From NCBI GenBank assembly GCA_964510535.1, contig CAZECG010000005.1:1-64000 (forward strand): a stretch of DNA of 64,000 bases. The letters run 5' to 3'. The notes under the pieces are model-generated. The model was not told where the DNA came from and did no database searches. It saw only the letters and a list, made by a program, of their open reading frames with translations. Numbering within the stretch: the first letter of the stretch is position 1; each line of letters begins with the position of its first letter. Made by a program: the position numbers and the translations under genes. Shown piece by piece: positions 54,725 to 63,160 of the stretch. The DNA comes from JAJPXC01 sp964510535 (GTDB lineage: Bacteria; Bacteroidota; Bacteroidia; Bacteroidales; Muribaculaceae).

Positions 54725-55738
54725 CTAAGGCTCGGCGCGGAGGGGGTAGTTGTTGCGCAGTGACTCGAAGTCGGCGGGGTTGCGGCGGAGTGCTGCGGTG
54801 TCGGCCATCGGGTCGTAGCTGTCAAGGAGTTCGGTGGCGGTCACGGTGGTTTTGGGGGCGGGTGCCGCAGGTGCGCGGGCCAATAGCCGTGGCAGACCGA
54901 AATTGGTTGTCAGGGCATCGAGCGCCATCTGCGTGGCTCTGATTTTCCCTTCGCGCGAGTATCCGGCAATGTGGGGTGTTGCAACGGTGGCAAGTTGCAA
55001 AAGGCGGGCATCAATGGCGGGTTCCCCTTCCCAACAGTCGATGGCTGCGGCTGAGACTGAGCCGGAGAGAAGAGCATCGACGAGCGCAGGGGTGTCGACA
55101 ACAGACCCGCGGGCGGCATTCATAATAGTGGGGCGGCGGGAGCAGCGGCTAAGGAACGCAGCGTCGCAGAGGTGGAATGTCGGGTAGAGTCCGCTGCGCG
55201 TGAGCGGGGTGTGGAAGGTGATGATGTCGGCTTTTTCCGCTATTTCGTCGATAGAGACAAAATTGCCTGTATCTCCGCGGTCGGCTCTTGGAGGGTCGCA
55301 CAGCAGTGTCTTGAATCCGAGTCCGCGCGCCCAGCGGTCGACGATTGAGCCTACATGGCCCACCCCGACGATACCTATTGTTTTGGTCGCGGGGTCGCCG
55401 TCAATCAGTCTCAACGCCGACGACAGCACCCATTGCGCCACGGCGGGGGCGTTGCATCCCGGGGCGTTGGCGACAGTTATGCCGCGGCTTGCGCAGTAGG
55501 GGTGGTCGATATGGTCGGTGCCGATGGTGGCTGTGGCTATGAAGCTGCATCGCGAGCCGTCGAGCAGGCGGTGGTCGCAGCGTGTGCGTGTGCGAGTGAT
55601 GAGTGCGTCGACCTGCGCCATGGCTTCGGAGGTGATTTCCGGTGCCGGGAGGTAGCTCACGTCGGCGAGGTCATCGAGCACACCGTCGATAAATGGTATG
55701 TTGCGTTCGACGATTATCCTTAACTTATCACGTTCCAT
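54725..55738 (-). CDS. pdxB: 4-Phosphoerythronate dehydrogenase
   Basis: A 337-residue D-2-hydroxyacid dehydrogenase, second step of the erythrose-4-phosphate route to pyridoxal phosphate. It begins LRIIVERNIPFIDGVL, has the nucleotide loop GIVGVGHVGSIVDRWA near 124-139, the Arg-containing segment NAARGSVVDTPAL and catalytic His in ATPHIAGYSREGK, where the SxEGK pattern is typical of PdxB. It overlaps the upstream membrane-protein gene by 19 bp and is the last gene of the purD run. pdxA is elsewhere in the window. Confidence 0.93.
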   Translation of the reverse strand: MERDKLRIIVERNIPFIDGVLDDLADVSYLPAPEITSEAMAQVDALITRTRTRCDHRLLDGSRCSFIATATIGTDHIDHPYCASRGITVANAPGCNAPAVAQWVLSSALRLIDGDPATKTIGIVGVGHVGSIVDRWARGLGFKTLLCDPPRADRGDTGNFVSIDEIAEKADIITFHTPLTRSGLYPTFHLCDAAFLSRCSRRPTIMNAARGSVVDTPALVDALLSGSVSAAAIDCWEGEPAIDARLLQLATVATPHIAGYSREGKIRATQMALDALTTNFGLPRLLARAPAAPAPKTTVTATELLDSYDPMADTAALRRNPADFESLRNNYPLRAEP

Positions 55739-56700
55739 AGGTATAACGCTATGTAAATCAGTATTATGGCGAATATGCCTATAAAACTTCGCCGGCCGCG
55801 CCGCAAGGTGAAGAAGTGACCCACTTGGAAAGCGGCGCAGCAGTTGAGCAGCGGGATGTAGACCGCCATATCGACAAAATCAAATATAATCAGAAGTATC
55901 GTGGCAAACAGCAGCAACGAGAAAAAGCCGTTGTAGGCTCTGGTGCGGCTGTTGTAGCTCAGAATCTTCATGAGGTTGAGCAGGGTGAAAAGCGTCCCGA
56001 TTACCATTGTGACGGCTGTGGTGGCAGCGATAGGAGCGATTTCGCGGCTGGTCATCATGGCGAAGTAGCTTATGAAATCGGGACATCGGAGGTCGTCAGG
56101 GGTTATGATGCCGAATCCGATGAAAATCCACAGCGGTGTCACGCATCCCGTCATGGCGGCGAGGAATGAGCGCAGGTTGAGCACTCTCATCTGGAGGCAT
56201 CCGATGAGCAGCATCGGGATGTAGAACAGCAGCGTGTATTGGCACAGGGCCGTGAGCGCGGCGAGGAAAAACATCAGGAACACGCGCCGTGTGCTGTCGG
56301 GGTCGCCATAAATCGAAAAAAGTATCAACGTGCAGATAATCAGCACTGTGCAAGCGATGATGCCGCCATATAGCTGATTCATCAGCGATGGTGTGGCGGC
56401 CTGCATGATGAAAAACACCCCGGCAAATAGCATCGTCATGCTGCGCAGCACGTTATACGCCCGGTTAATGTAGGTCGTCATCATGGCTACCGTCAGGCTG
56501 AGACCGAGGCTTATGGCGAGTGATAGGAGCCGGGAGGTTATCCAGTGGTTTGCCGACGGCAGAGCCAGCCCCTTATCTCCGGTGATGGGGATGATGTCGC
56601 CGCAGGAGTAAGCCGCCACCGCGCCTGTGACGGCGATTGCCATCAGCAGAGCGGCAAAGCTGCGTGAGTGGATGTGTTGGGAGAGAGCCGCCGCTTTCAT
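55720..56700 (-). CDS. Polytopic membrane protein of unknown function
   Basis: A 326-residue inner-membrane protein with an estimated eight to nine membrane segments and short loops; it resembles the DUF6427 group of Bacteroidetes in length and spacing, but I cannot confirm this. Its start overlaps the purD stop (ATGA) and its end overlaps pdxB by 19 bp, so all three are translationally coupled. No motif indicates a reaction. Confidence 0.75.
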   Translation of the reverse strand: MKAAALSQHIHSRSFAALLMAIAVTGAVAAYSCGDIIPITGDKGLALPSANHWITSRLLSLAISLGLSLTVAMMTTYINRAYNVLRSMTMLFAGVFFIMQAATPSLMNQLYGGIIACTVLIICTLILFSIYGDPDSTRRVFLMFFLAALTALCQYTLLFYIPMLLIGCLQMRVLNLRSFLAAMTGCVTPLWIFIGFGIITPDDLRCPDFISYFAMMTSREIAPIAATTAVTMVIGTLFTLLNLMKILSYNSRTRAYNGFFSLLLFATILLIIFDFVDMAVYIPLLNCCAAFQVGHFFTLRRGRRSFIGIFAIILIYIALYLWNVIS

Positions 56701-57965
56701 GCCATCAAGTCGCGGCCGATGTCGCGACGGAAGTATTTGCCGTCGAAGTTAACCTTGTCGATCGACGCGTAGCTGCGAGCGAGAGCGTCGGGGATAGAGT
56801 CGCCGAGAGAGCTTGCGGCGATTACGCGTCCGCCTGACGTGACAAGCTGCCCGTCGGGGTTGACGGCGGTTCCGGCGTGGAACAGTATGCTGTCGGTCAC
56901 GCTGTCGGTGCCTGTGATTGTTTTGCCTTTGGGATATGCTCCGGGGTAGCCTCCCGACACCATCATGACCGTTACGGCGGTTTTGTGTGACTCGTTCAGC
57001 GGCAGGTCGCGGAGATTGCCTTCGGCAGCGGCTTTCATCAGTTCGAGAAGGTCGGAGTCGATGCGGAGCATGACGGCCTCGGTTTCGGGGTCGCCCATGC
57101 GCACGTTGTATTCGATGACCATCGGTTCGCCGCCGACGTTAATAAGCCCGAGGAAAATAAAGCCGCGGTATGTGATACCCTCTTTAATCAGGCCGTTAAT
57201 GGTGGGTAGGATGATGCGGTTCTCGACCTTGGCCATGAAATCGGCATCGGCGAACGGTACCGGGCTGACAGCTCCCATGCCGCCGGTGTTAAGGCCGGTG
57301 TCACCCTCACCTATGCGTTTGTAATCTTTTGCCACAGGTAGCACTCGGTAGCCGCCGTTACCGTCGGTGAGGACGAACACCGAACACTCGATGCCGCTGA
57401 GAAACTCCTCAATAACGACAGTAGCAGAAGATTTGCCGAACATCCCGTCGAGCATCTCCGCAAGACTCTGTTTTGCTTGTTGCAGGTCGTCGATGATGAG
57501 CACGCCTTTTCCGGCTGCGAGACCGTCGGCTTTTAGGACGTAGGGAGGTTTCAGCGACTCGAGGAAGGTGTAGCCGTCCTCGATGGTGTCGGCTGTGAAC
57601 GAGCGGTAGCGTGCGGTGGGGATTCCGTGGTCGACCATGAAGCGTTTTGCCATATCCTTGCTCCCTTCGAGTTGCGCTCCGGCTTTCGAGGGTCCCGCGA
57701 CAAGCACGGGATGGTTTTCAAAATAGTCGTATATGCCGGCTACAAGCGGGTCTTCGTTGCCGACGACAATCATGTCGATTGCGTTGTCGTCGACAAACTT
57801 GCGCAGGGTGTCGAAGTCGAGCGGGGAGATGGCCACGTTTGTCCCGTAGGCACCGGTTCCGCCGTTGCCGGGAGCGATAAACAACTTGCCCAGCAGCGGG
57901 CTTTGACTCATTTTCCAGGCCAGCGCCGATTCGCGACCGCCTGAACCAAGCAATAGAATATCCAT
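56697..57965 (-). CDS. purD: Phosphoribosylamine-glycine ligase
   Basis: A 422-residue ATP-grasp enzyme of purine synthesis making GAR. It starts MDILLLGSGGRESALAWKMS; the ATP-grasp part has VLKADGLAAGKGVLI near 162-176, VIEEFLSGIECSVF and the family signature VEYNVRMGDPE-like IEYNVRMGDPETEAVM. Length is standard. First gene of the purD-membrane protein-pdxB unit. Confidence 0.97.
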   Translation of the reverse strand: MDILLLGSGGRESALAWKMSQSPLLGKLFIAPGNGGTGAYGTNVAISPLDFDTLRKFVDDNAIDMIVVGNEDPLVAGIYDYFENHPVLVAGPSKAGAQLEGSKDMAKRFMVDHGIPTARYRSFTADTIEDGYTFLESLKPPYVLKADGLAAGKGVLIIDDLQQAKQSLAEMLDGMFGKSSATVVIEEFLSGIECSVFVLTDGNGGYRVLPVAKDYKRIGEGDTGLNTGGMGAVSPVPFADADFMAKVENRIILPTINGLIKEGITYRGFIFLGLINVGGEPMVIEYNVRMGDPETEAVMLRIDSDLLELMKAAAEGNLRDLPLNESHKTAVTVMMVSGGYPGAYPKGKTITGTDSVTDSILFHAGTAVNPDGQLVTSGGRVIAASSLGDSIPDALARSYASIDKVNFDGKYFRRDIGRDLMA

Positions 57966-57986
57966 CGGTTATAGGTGATTTGAGGA

Positions 57987-57994
57987 CAAAGTTA
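57987..57994 (-). promoter_or_regulatory. -7 element of purD
   Basis: The minus strand reads TAACTTTG, an exact TAnnTTTG match 22-29 bp before the start codon. Confidence 0.5.
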
Positions 57995-58140
57995 CTCCAT
58001 TTTCCCCGGATTGACAAGAACGTTCCTATCTCTAACCATTTAAACTCTCCACCCTGACTTGTCACCGCCAAGACTTTATTAACGTGAATGCGGGCAAGTC
58101 AGGCGATTTTAGGGAGGGGAGTTTTTGGTTATGGGAAAGT

Positions 58141-58158
58141 TTTGGGTAAATTCGCGTT
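58141..58158 (+). promoter_or_regulatory. Promoter-like 18-mer before the GH13 gene
   Basis: TTTGGGTAAATTCGCGTT differs at one base from the element upstream of cysE (46425-46442). The inner TAAATTCG is a 7 of 8 match to the -7 consensus, 32-39 bp before the start. Confidence 0.4.
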
Positions 58159-58185
58159 AAGAATCTAACCATAATCAATCACCGC

Positions 58186-59616
58186 ATGAAAAAGTTAGCA
58201 ATTTTCACTATGATTGCCGGGTTGGCTACATCGCTTTTCGGGTGCAGCGACCGCTCGGCGAAAAACAATGCCACAGGCGAGAATGATTCAACTTACACAA
58301 CCGTGAAACACCCCGATTGGAGCCGCAAAGCGGTGATTTATGAGGTGAACTTGCGTCAGTACACCGACTCGGGCACGGTTACCGCTTTTGCCCGTGAGCT
58401 TCCCCGCCTTAAGGACCTCGGTGTCGACATCCTTTGGTTCATGCCTGTGTATCCCATCTCTGAGAAAAACCGCAAGGGTGAGCTTGGCAGTTATTACGCC
58501 GTGAAGGACTACAAGGCTTTCAATCCTGAGTTCGGCTCGCTCGACCAGTTCAAGGAGGTGGTGAAGCAAGCCCATGACTTAGGGATGAAAGTGATACTTG
58601 ACTGGGTGCCTAACCATTCGGGTTGCGACAACGCCTGGGTGACCGAGCATCCCGACTGGTATGCCAAGGATTCGCTTGGCAATATGTATGGCCCTTACGA
58701 CTGGACCGATGTCTACAAATTTGACTATTCCAACAAGAATATGCGCGCCGCCATGGTCGACGCTTTTAAATTCTGGCTCACCGAAGTGGGTGTCGACGGT
58801 TTCCGCTGCGACGTTGCCATGGAGGTGCCCACCGATTTCTGGGATGAGACGCGCCCGATGCTCCAGGAGGTTAACCCTGACCTGTTCATGCTTGCCGAGG
58901 CGAGTGTTCCCGCGCTGCAGAAAAACGGTTTCGACATGGGCTATAACTGGCCGATGAAAGACCTGTTCAGCGCAATCGCCGCCACCGCAGGCCAATATAC
59001 CTTCAAGAAAGATGGTGAGGAAATGAGGACTTTCCCCGCCACAAAAGCTGTGGCTATTGATTCGCTTCTCGCCGAGCAAGCCGCCACTTATCCCCGTGAC
59101 ACATACTTGATGAACATGATTACCAACCATGACCTCAATTCATGGGAGGGCACGGAGTTTGAGCGTCTTGGCAATCTCACCGAGGCATTCGCAGTGTTGA
59201 GCTACACGCTGCCCGGTATGCCGCTCATCTATACGGGTCAGGAGACAGGCATGAACCGCGCTCTTGAGTTCTTCGTCAAGGACAAAGCCCCCAACTGGGA
59301 ACCTCGCAACGATTATTTCACATTCTATCAGAAACTCAACAATCTGAAGCATAACCAGGCGGCTTTGCTTGCCGGTGAGACTGGCGGTGAGGTGAAACGC
59401 TACGTCACCAAGAGCGATGACCTCTATATTTTCTCGCGTGAGAAAGATGGCTCTAAAGTAGTGGTCATGGTTAATCTCGGAGCCGATGAGCAGCCTGTAG
59501 AGTATAAAGGTGAAACGCCCGAGGCAAAAGATATGGTGAACTACTTCACCGCCGCTGCCGAGGAGCTTCCCGCAACACTTAAACCTGGCGAGTACAGAGT
59601 TTATGTCAACAAATAA
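58186..59616 (+). CDS. GH13 alpha-amylase-family lipoprotein
   Basis: A 476-residue glycoside hydrolase. A lipoprotein signal peptide ends LFGC with Cys20 followed by Ser-Asp-Arg-Ser. The (beta/alpha)8 domain shows the GH13 regions: DWVPNHSG at 139-146, GFRCDVAMEV with nucleophile Asp209, FMLAEAS with acid/base Glu238 and TNHD with Asp316. It acts on alpha-glucans or related oligosaccharides in the cell envelope. It is not in a starch-utilisation (sus) locus. The LOG-family gene starts inside its last codons. Confidence 0.92.
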   Translation: MKKLAIFTMIAGLATSLFGCSDRSAKNNATGENDSTYTTVKHPDWSRKAVIYEVNLRQYTDSGTVTAFARELPRLKDLGVDILWFMPVYPISEKNRKGELGSYYAVKDYKAFNPEFGSLDQFKEVVKQAHDLGMKVILDWVPNHSGCDNAWVTEHPDWYAKDSLGNMYGPYDWTDVYKFDYSNKNMRAAMVDAFKFWLTEVGVDGFRCDVAMEVPTDFWDETRPMLQEVNPDLFMLAEASVPALQKNGFDMGYNWPMKDLFSAIAATAGQYTFKKDGEEMRTFPATKAVAIDSLLAEQAATYPRDTYLMNMITNHDLNSWEGTEFERLGNLTEAFAVLSYTLPGMPLIYTGQETGMNRALEFFVKDKAPNWEPRNDYFTFYQKLNNLKHNQAALLAGETGGEVKRYVTKSDDLYIFSREKDGSKVVVMVNLGADEQPVEYKGETPEAKDMVNYFTAAAEELPATLKPGEYRVYVNK

Positions 59617-60190
59617 TCCGGTCAAGGGAATCACCGTCTATTGCGCGTCGAGCGAGCGGGTCGCCCCACACTATGTGGCTGAGGCGACCCGGCTCGGCCG
59701 TGCCATTGCCGAGACAGGGCTGCCGCTGATAACGGGTGCCGGGTGTATGGGCCTGATGGGGGCGGTGAATGACGCCGCCATATCGGCGGGTGGCGAGACA
59801 ATCGGGGTGATACCTCGTTTCATGGTTGACCGCGGTTGGCACCACCTCGGACTATCCCGGCTTGAAGTCACCCCCGATATGCACATCCGCAAGGAGACAA
59901 TGGCCCGCCTTTCGCGAGCTGCGATAGCTTTGCCCGGTGGCTTCGGAACGTTGGAGGAGCTTCTGGAAATCATCACATGGCGTCAGCTCGGCCTATATGA
60001 CGGCAACATCGTGATAATGAACATCGACGGCTACTATGACCGGTTGCTTGCGATGATTAGCCATGCCGTCGACGAGCGGTTTATTCCCGCCGACCATGAA
60101 TCACTTTTCTCGGTCGCTTCCACGGTGGAACAGGCGGTTGAGCTGGCCTTGTGCGCTCCACACCCCCCTACCCTTTCGCCAAAATTCTGA
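59603..60190 (+). CDS. LOG-family (TIGR00730) nucleotide phosphoribohydrolase
   Basis: A 195-residue Rossmann-like protein of the LOG/YvdD group. Motifs: ITGAGCMGLMGAVNDAA near 38-54 and PGGFGTLEELLEIITWRQ with the catalytic PGGxGTxxE. Members hydrolyse nucleoside 5'-monophosphates or cytokinin ribotides; in gut bacteria the physiological role is unclear. It overlaps the GH13 gene by 14 bp and leads into the DUF4271 gene. Confidence 0.92.
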   Translation: MSTNNPVKGITVYCASSERVAPHYVAEATRLGRAIAETGLPLITGAGCMGLMGAVNDAAISAGGETIGVIPRFMVDRGWHHLGLSRLEVTPDMHIRKETMARLSRAAIALPGGFGTLEELLEIITWRQLGLYDGNIVIMNIDGYYDRLLAMISHAVDERFIPADHESLFSVASTVEQAVELALCAPHPPTLSPKF

Positions 60191-60201
60191 TTATCATAGC
60201 A

Positions 60202-61080
60202 ATGCCGCCATCCAACGATACGCTCCAAACTCCGTTTGACACCATTGTGATTACAGTGGATTCGGTTGTCGCAACGGATAGTGCGGCCTGCGTCGCACTT
60301 CCGTGGGAGCAATCTGTGTGCCGCGAAGAGGAAGCCCCGTCATCGGCTTACGAACGCATGGAGTGCAGGTCGTTGGAGACCACCTACCTGTCGGGCCTCC
60401 CCGCTGTGCCGCGGCAGCCGTGCGTCGCGACCGATTCCGGGATACTGACGTTGCTGACGGTGATGTTTCTGTTTGTGGCGTTCAATTTCAAGCATTGCGC
60501 GAAGCTGTTCAGGGTGCTTGCGGTTGATATGTGGTCGGTGCGCCGCCGCGCCAATGCGTTTGATGACCCGACGGCCAACGAAACACGCGTGCTCGTGGCG
60601 CTCTTGTTTCAATTGTGGGTGTGCGAGGGGCTACTGGCTTACGCCGCCCTCAGCGGTCTCGGCTATATCGCCGCCTCGGCCTCGATATTCAAGCCCATAG
60701 TGGCATTGTCGGGTATAGCGGGTGTCTACTATCTGTTGCAGCTTGTGGCCTATCGGTTTGTGGGCTATCTGTTCACCGACCCCATCGGGGCTTCGCAATG
60801 GGTCAAGGGCTTTAACTCGTCGCAGGCGTTTCTCGGCATCGCATTGATGGCCCCGACGTTGGTCACCGTCTTTTATCCATCGGCTACCGACGCCATGCTT
60901 TGGACTGCCTCAGGCCTGTATATAGCAGCACGCATGATGTTTATAATTAAGGGATTTAGAATTTTTTACCACAATTTCCCGTCGTTGCTTTATTTTATTT
61001 TGTACCTTTGCGCCTTGGAATTGGTACCCCTGATTCTGTTGGCTTCTGCAGTGACCGATTTGAGCCTATTTTTGAGCTGA
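60202..61080 (+). CDS. DUF4271 membrane protein
   Basis: A 292-residue membrane protein. The start at 60202 (MPPSNDTLQT) is 12 bp after the previous stop; an in-frame ATG at 60151 lies inside the previous gene. A polar N-terminus of about 85 residues precedes seven or so membrane segments, with the family pattern FNFKHCAKLFRVL before ANETRVLVALLFQL. DUF4271 proteins typically precede hemD in Bacteroidetes, as here; function unknown. Confidence 0.85.
   Translation: MPPSNDTLQTPFDTIVITVDSVVATDSAACVALPWEQSVCREEEAPSSAYERMECRSLETTYLSGLPAVPRQPCVATDSGILTLLTVMFLFVAFNFKHCAKLFRVLAVDMWSVRRRANAFDDPTANETRVLVALLFQLWVCEGLLAYAALSGLGYIAASASIFKPIVALSGIAGVYYLLQLVAYRFVGYLFTDPIGASQWVKGFNSSQAFLGIALMAPTLVTVFYPSATDAMLWTASGLYIAARMMFIIKGFRIFYHNFPSLLYFILYLCALELVPLILLASAVTDLSLFLS
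61013..61020 (+). promoter_or_regulatory. Internal -7 element for hemD
   Basis: TACCTTTG, an exact TAnnTTTG match followed by CG, lies inside the end of the DUF4271 gene, 97-104 bp before hemD. It may let the hemD-rnpA-yidD genes be expressed independently. Confidence 0.4.
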
Positions 61081-61116
61081 GAAGCCGATTAAGCAACAAA
61101 TCATAACGACGAGATA

Positions 61117-61875
61117 GTGAAAATAAAAAAAGTATTAGTTTCCCAACCGAAACCGGCCTCTGATAAATCACCATACTACGAAATCGCGGAAAAATATGGC
61201 GTAGAGATAGAGTTCCGCCCCTTTATTAAAGTAGAGGGCTTGTCGGCGAAAGAGTTTCGTCAGTCGAAGATTTCCATATCAGATTTCACTGCCATAATTT
61301 TCACGGCGCGCACGGCCGTAGACCATTTCTTCCGTCTGTGTGAGGAGATGCGCATAAGCATTCCCGACACTATGAAATATTTCTGCACCACCGAGTCGAT
61401 AGCTCTGTATCTGCAGAAGTATATCATCTATCGCAAGCGCAAGATATTTCATGGCAACACGGGCAAGCTCGACGATTTGTTGCCCTACCTTAACAAACAC
61501 AACAAAGAGCGTTTCCTTTATGCCGTCAGCGATGTGCATAAAGATGACACCAACATTCTTGACAGCAACCACATCAACTACACAAAGGCGGTGATGTATC
61601 GCACGGTCAGCAACGATTTCGGACCCGATGAGGCGTTTGACTACGATATGCTACTGTTTTTCAGCCCGTCGGGAATCGCCTCGCTTTTGAAAAATTTCCC
61701 CCGGTTCGAGCAGAATGAAATCAAGATAGGCTGTTTAGGCCCGACAACCGCCAAGGCGGTGCGTGATGCCGGTCTGCGTCTCGACCTTGAGGCTCCGTCG
61801 GCCAAAGCTCCGTCAATGACAGCCGCTCTCGACCTGTTTCTGAAAGAGGAGGCCGCCGGAAATCGCGCCAAATAG
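61117..61875 (+). CDS. hemD: Uroporphyrinogen-III synthase
   Basis: A 252-residue enzyme of the HemD family, which closes hydroxymethylbilane in haem synthesis. The start codon is GTG (61117), giving MKIKKVLVSQPKPASDKSPY, the family N-terminus; no ATG fits. Visible are IIFTARTAVDHFF and the C-terminal LLFFSPSGIASLLKNF with GCLGPTTAKAV. Its role could also be only structural in species lacking full haem synthesis; other hem genes are not in the window. rnpA starts 5 bp later. Confidence 0.88.
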   Translation: MKIKKVLVSQPKPASDKSPYYEIAEKYGVEIEFRPFIKVEGLSAKEFRQSKISISDFTAIIFTARTAVDHFFRLCEEMRISIPDTMKYFCTTESIALYLQKYIIYRKRKIFHGNTGKLDDLLPYLNKHNKERFLYAVSDVHKDDTNILDSNHINYTKAVMYRTVSNDFGPDEAFDYDMLLFFSPSGIASLLKNFPRFEQNEIKIGCLGPTTAKAVRDAGLRLDLEAPSAKAPSMTAALDLFLKEEAAGNRAK

Positions 61876-61880
61876 GAATA

Positions 61881-62300
61881 ATGAAGCAATTCGGTCTTCC
61901 AAAACGTCAAAAGCTGTGTAGCGAAACGGCAATAGATATGCTGTTTTCCCCCACCGCTGCCGGCGCGGAGGCCGCTTTATGCTACCCTCTCCGCGGCGTG
62001 TGGCGCGTCAACGCAGGGCGACGTGATGGTGAGGATGCGCTTCGATTTCTGATTTCAGTTCCTAAGAAGCGTCTGCGCCGTGCCGTCGACAGGGTTAAGA
62101 TGCGCCGTCGCGTGCGCGAGGCGTTCCGTCTTAACCAGCACGCTTATCCGTCGCTAAAGTCGAGTTCCATTGATTTCGGCATAATCTATGTGGCCGACAG
62201 ACTGCTCCCCTACCCTAATGTGGAACGCGCCCTCAATCGGCTGATGATGAAGATGTCGGCAGAGCCGGAAAAGGATACGGCATCACCGCGTGAGTCATGA
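61881..62300 (+). CDS. rnpA: Ribonuclease P protein component
   Basis: A 139-residue basic protein that assists the RNA subunit in 5' processing of tRNA. The RNR-type motif is DRVKMRRRVREAFRLNQ, preceded by LISVPKKRLRRAV. Start 5 bp after hemD; its stop overlaps the yidD start (ATGA). It is not beside rpmH or dnaA here, unlike in many bacteria, but this hemD-linked position is usual in Bacteroidetes. Confidence 0.93.
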   Translation: MKQFGLPKRQKLCSETAIDMLFSPTAAGAEAALCYPLRGVWRVNAGRRDGEDALRFLISVPKKRLRRAVDRVKMRRRVREAFRLNQHAYPSLKSSSIDFGIIYVADRLLPYPNVERALNRLMMKMSAEPEKDTASPRES

Positions 62301-62530
62301 CGGGTCGCCTCGGACGGTTGGCCGCCCAACTGCTGATTTTACCCATAAGATTTTATCAACTCTGCATCTCCCCGATGCTACCGCCGTCGTGTCGGTTCTC
62401 CCCGACGTGCAGCCAATATGCAGTGGAAGCTTTGCGCCGTCACGGGCCGTTGAAGGGTCTGTGGCTCGCCGTGAGACGCATAGCGCGGTGCCACCCCTGG
62501 GGAGGGAGCGGCTATGACCCTGTGCCATGA
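62297..62530 (+). CDS. yidD: Membrane protein insertion efficiency factor
   Basis: A 77-residue YidD. The family signature is complete: YQLCISPMLPPSCRFSPTCS, then YAVEALRRHGPLKGLWLAVRR, cut by a Cys, and HPWGGSGYDPVP at the end. It is a small membrane-associated helper of YidC. It overlaps rnpA by 4 bp and the TatD gene by 4 bp. Confidence 0.95.
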   Translation: MTGRLGRLAAQLLILPIRFYQLCISPMLPPSCRFSPTCSQYAVEALRRHGPLKGLWLAVRRIARCHPWGGSGYDPVP

Positions 62531-63120
62531 CCGATAGGCTGATAGATATACACACCCATGATTTGACTGCCTCCGCCCCTTCGATTATCTCGGTGGAGCC
62601 GGGAGCTGAATTTATCCCCGGGAAACGTTATTCCGTGGGCATCCATCCCTATACCCTCGGAAGCGGTGGCACCCCCGACACGGGGCGGCTTAGGGCTGAT
62701 GCCGAACGCCCCGAGGTGGTCGCGATAGGCGAGGCGGGAATTGACCGTCTGAAAGGTGGCTTGATTGAGCGGCAATTGGATATTCTGAGGGTTCACATTG
62801 AGATTAGCGAACAGCTCGGTAAGCCGCTTATTATGCACGTTGTGAAAGGTTTTGCTGAAGTTATCGCGCTTAGAATCGAATTGAAGCCGCGGCAGCGGTG
62901 GATAGTGCATGGCTTCCGCGGCAAGCCCGAGCTTGCCCGGGAGTTGCTGCGCCATGGGTTTGACCTGTCGCTTGGCGAGCGGTTTAACAGCCGCGCCGCG
63001 GCTATGATTCCCGCCGACCGGCTGTGGATCGAGACCGATACCTCGCCGCTGTCCATCGCCGAAATAGCCACCCGCGTGGGTTCATGCCGTGAAGACGGTT
63101 GGCGATTTGGGCAAGTTTAG
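62527..63120 (+). CDS. TatD-family metal-dependent hydrolase, short form
   Basis: A 197-residue TatD-like DNase/amidohydrolase-fold protein. Metal ligands are visible in DIHTHD, IGEAGID, MHVVKG and VHGF and in WIETDTSP. It is about 60 residues shorter than typical TatD (255-265), mainly because of missing loops after HTH and near the C-terminus. It overlaps yidD by 4 bp and is followed by a fresh promoter at 63122. Confidence 0.88.
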   Translation: MTDRLIDIHTHDLTASAPSIISVEPGAEFIPGKRYSVGIHPYTLGSGGTPDTGRLRADAERPEVVAIGEAGIDRLKGGLIERQLDILRVHIEISEQLGKPLIMHVVKGFAEVIALRIELKPRQRWIVHGFRGKPELARELLRHGFDLSLGERFNSRAAAMIPADRLWIETDTSPLSIAEIATRVGSCREDGWRFGQV

Positions 63121-63121
63121 T

Positions 63122-63129
63122 TACCTTTG
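63122..63129 (+). promoter_or_regulatory. -7 element of the flippase-like gene
   Basis: TACCTTTG, an exact TAnnTTTG match, starts just after the TatD stop and 32-39 bp before the next start codon. Confidence 0.5.
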
Positions 63130-63160
63130 TGCCTGTTAACCCTGCATCATTTATCCTGCG

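Noticed and set aside
54559..54825. Minus-strand frame of 88 codons rich in Thr, Pro and Ser next to pdxB
   Set aside because: It overlaps the end of pdxB in another frame, its composition is what a shifted reading of GC-rich sequence gives, and no family pattern is visible.
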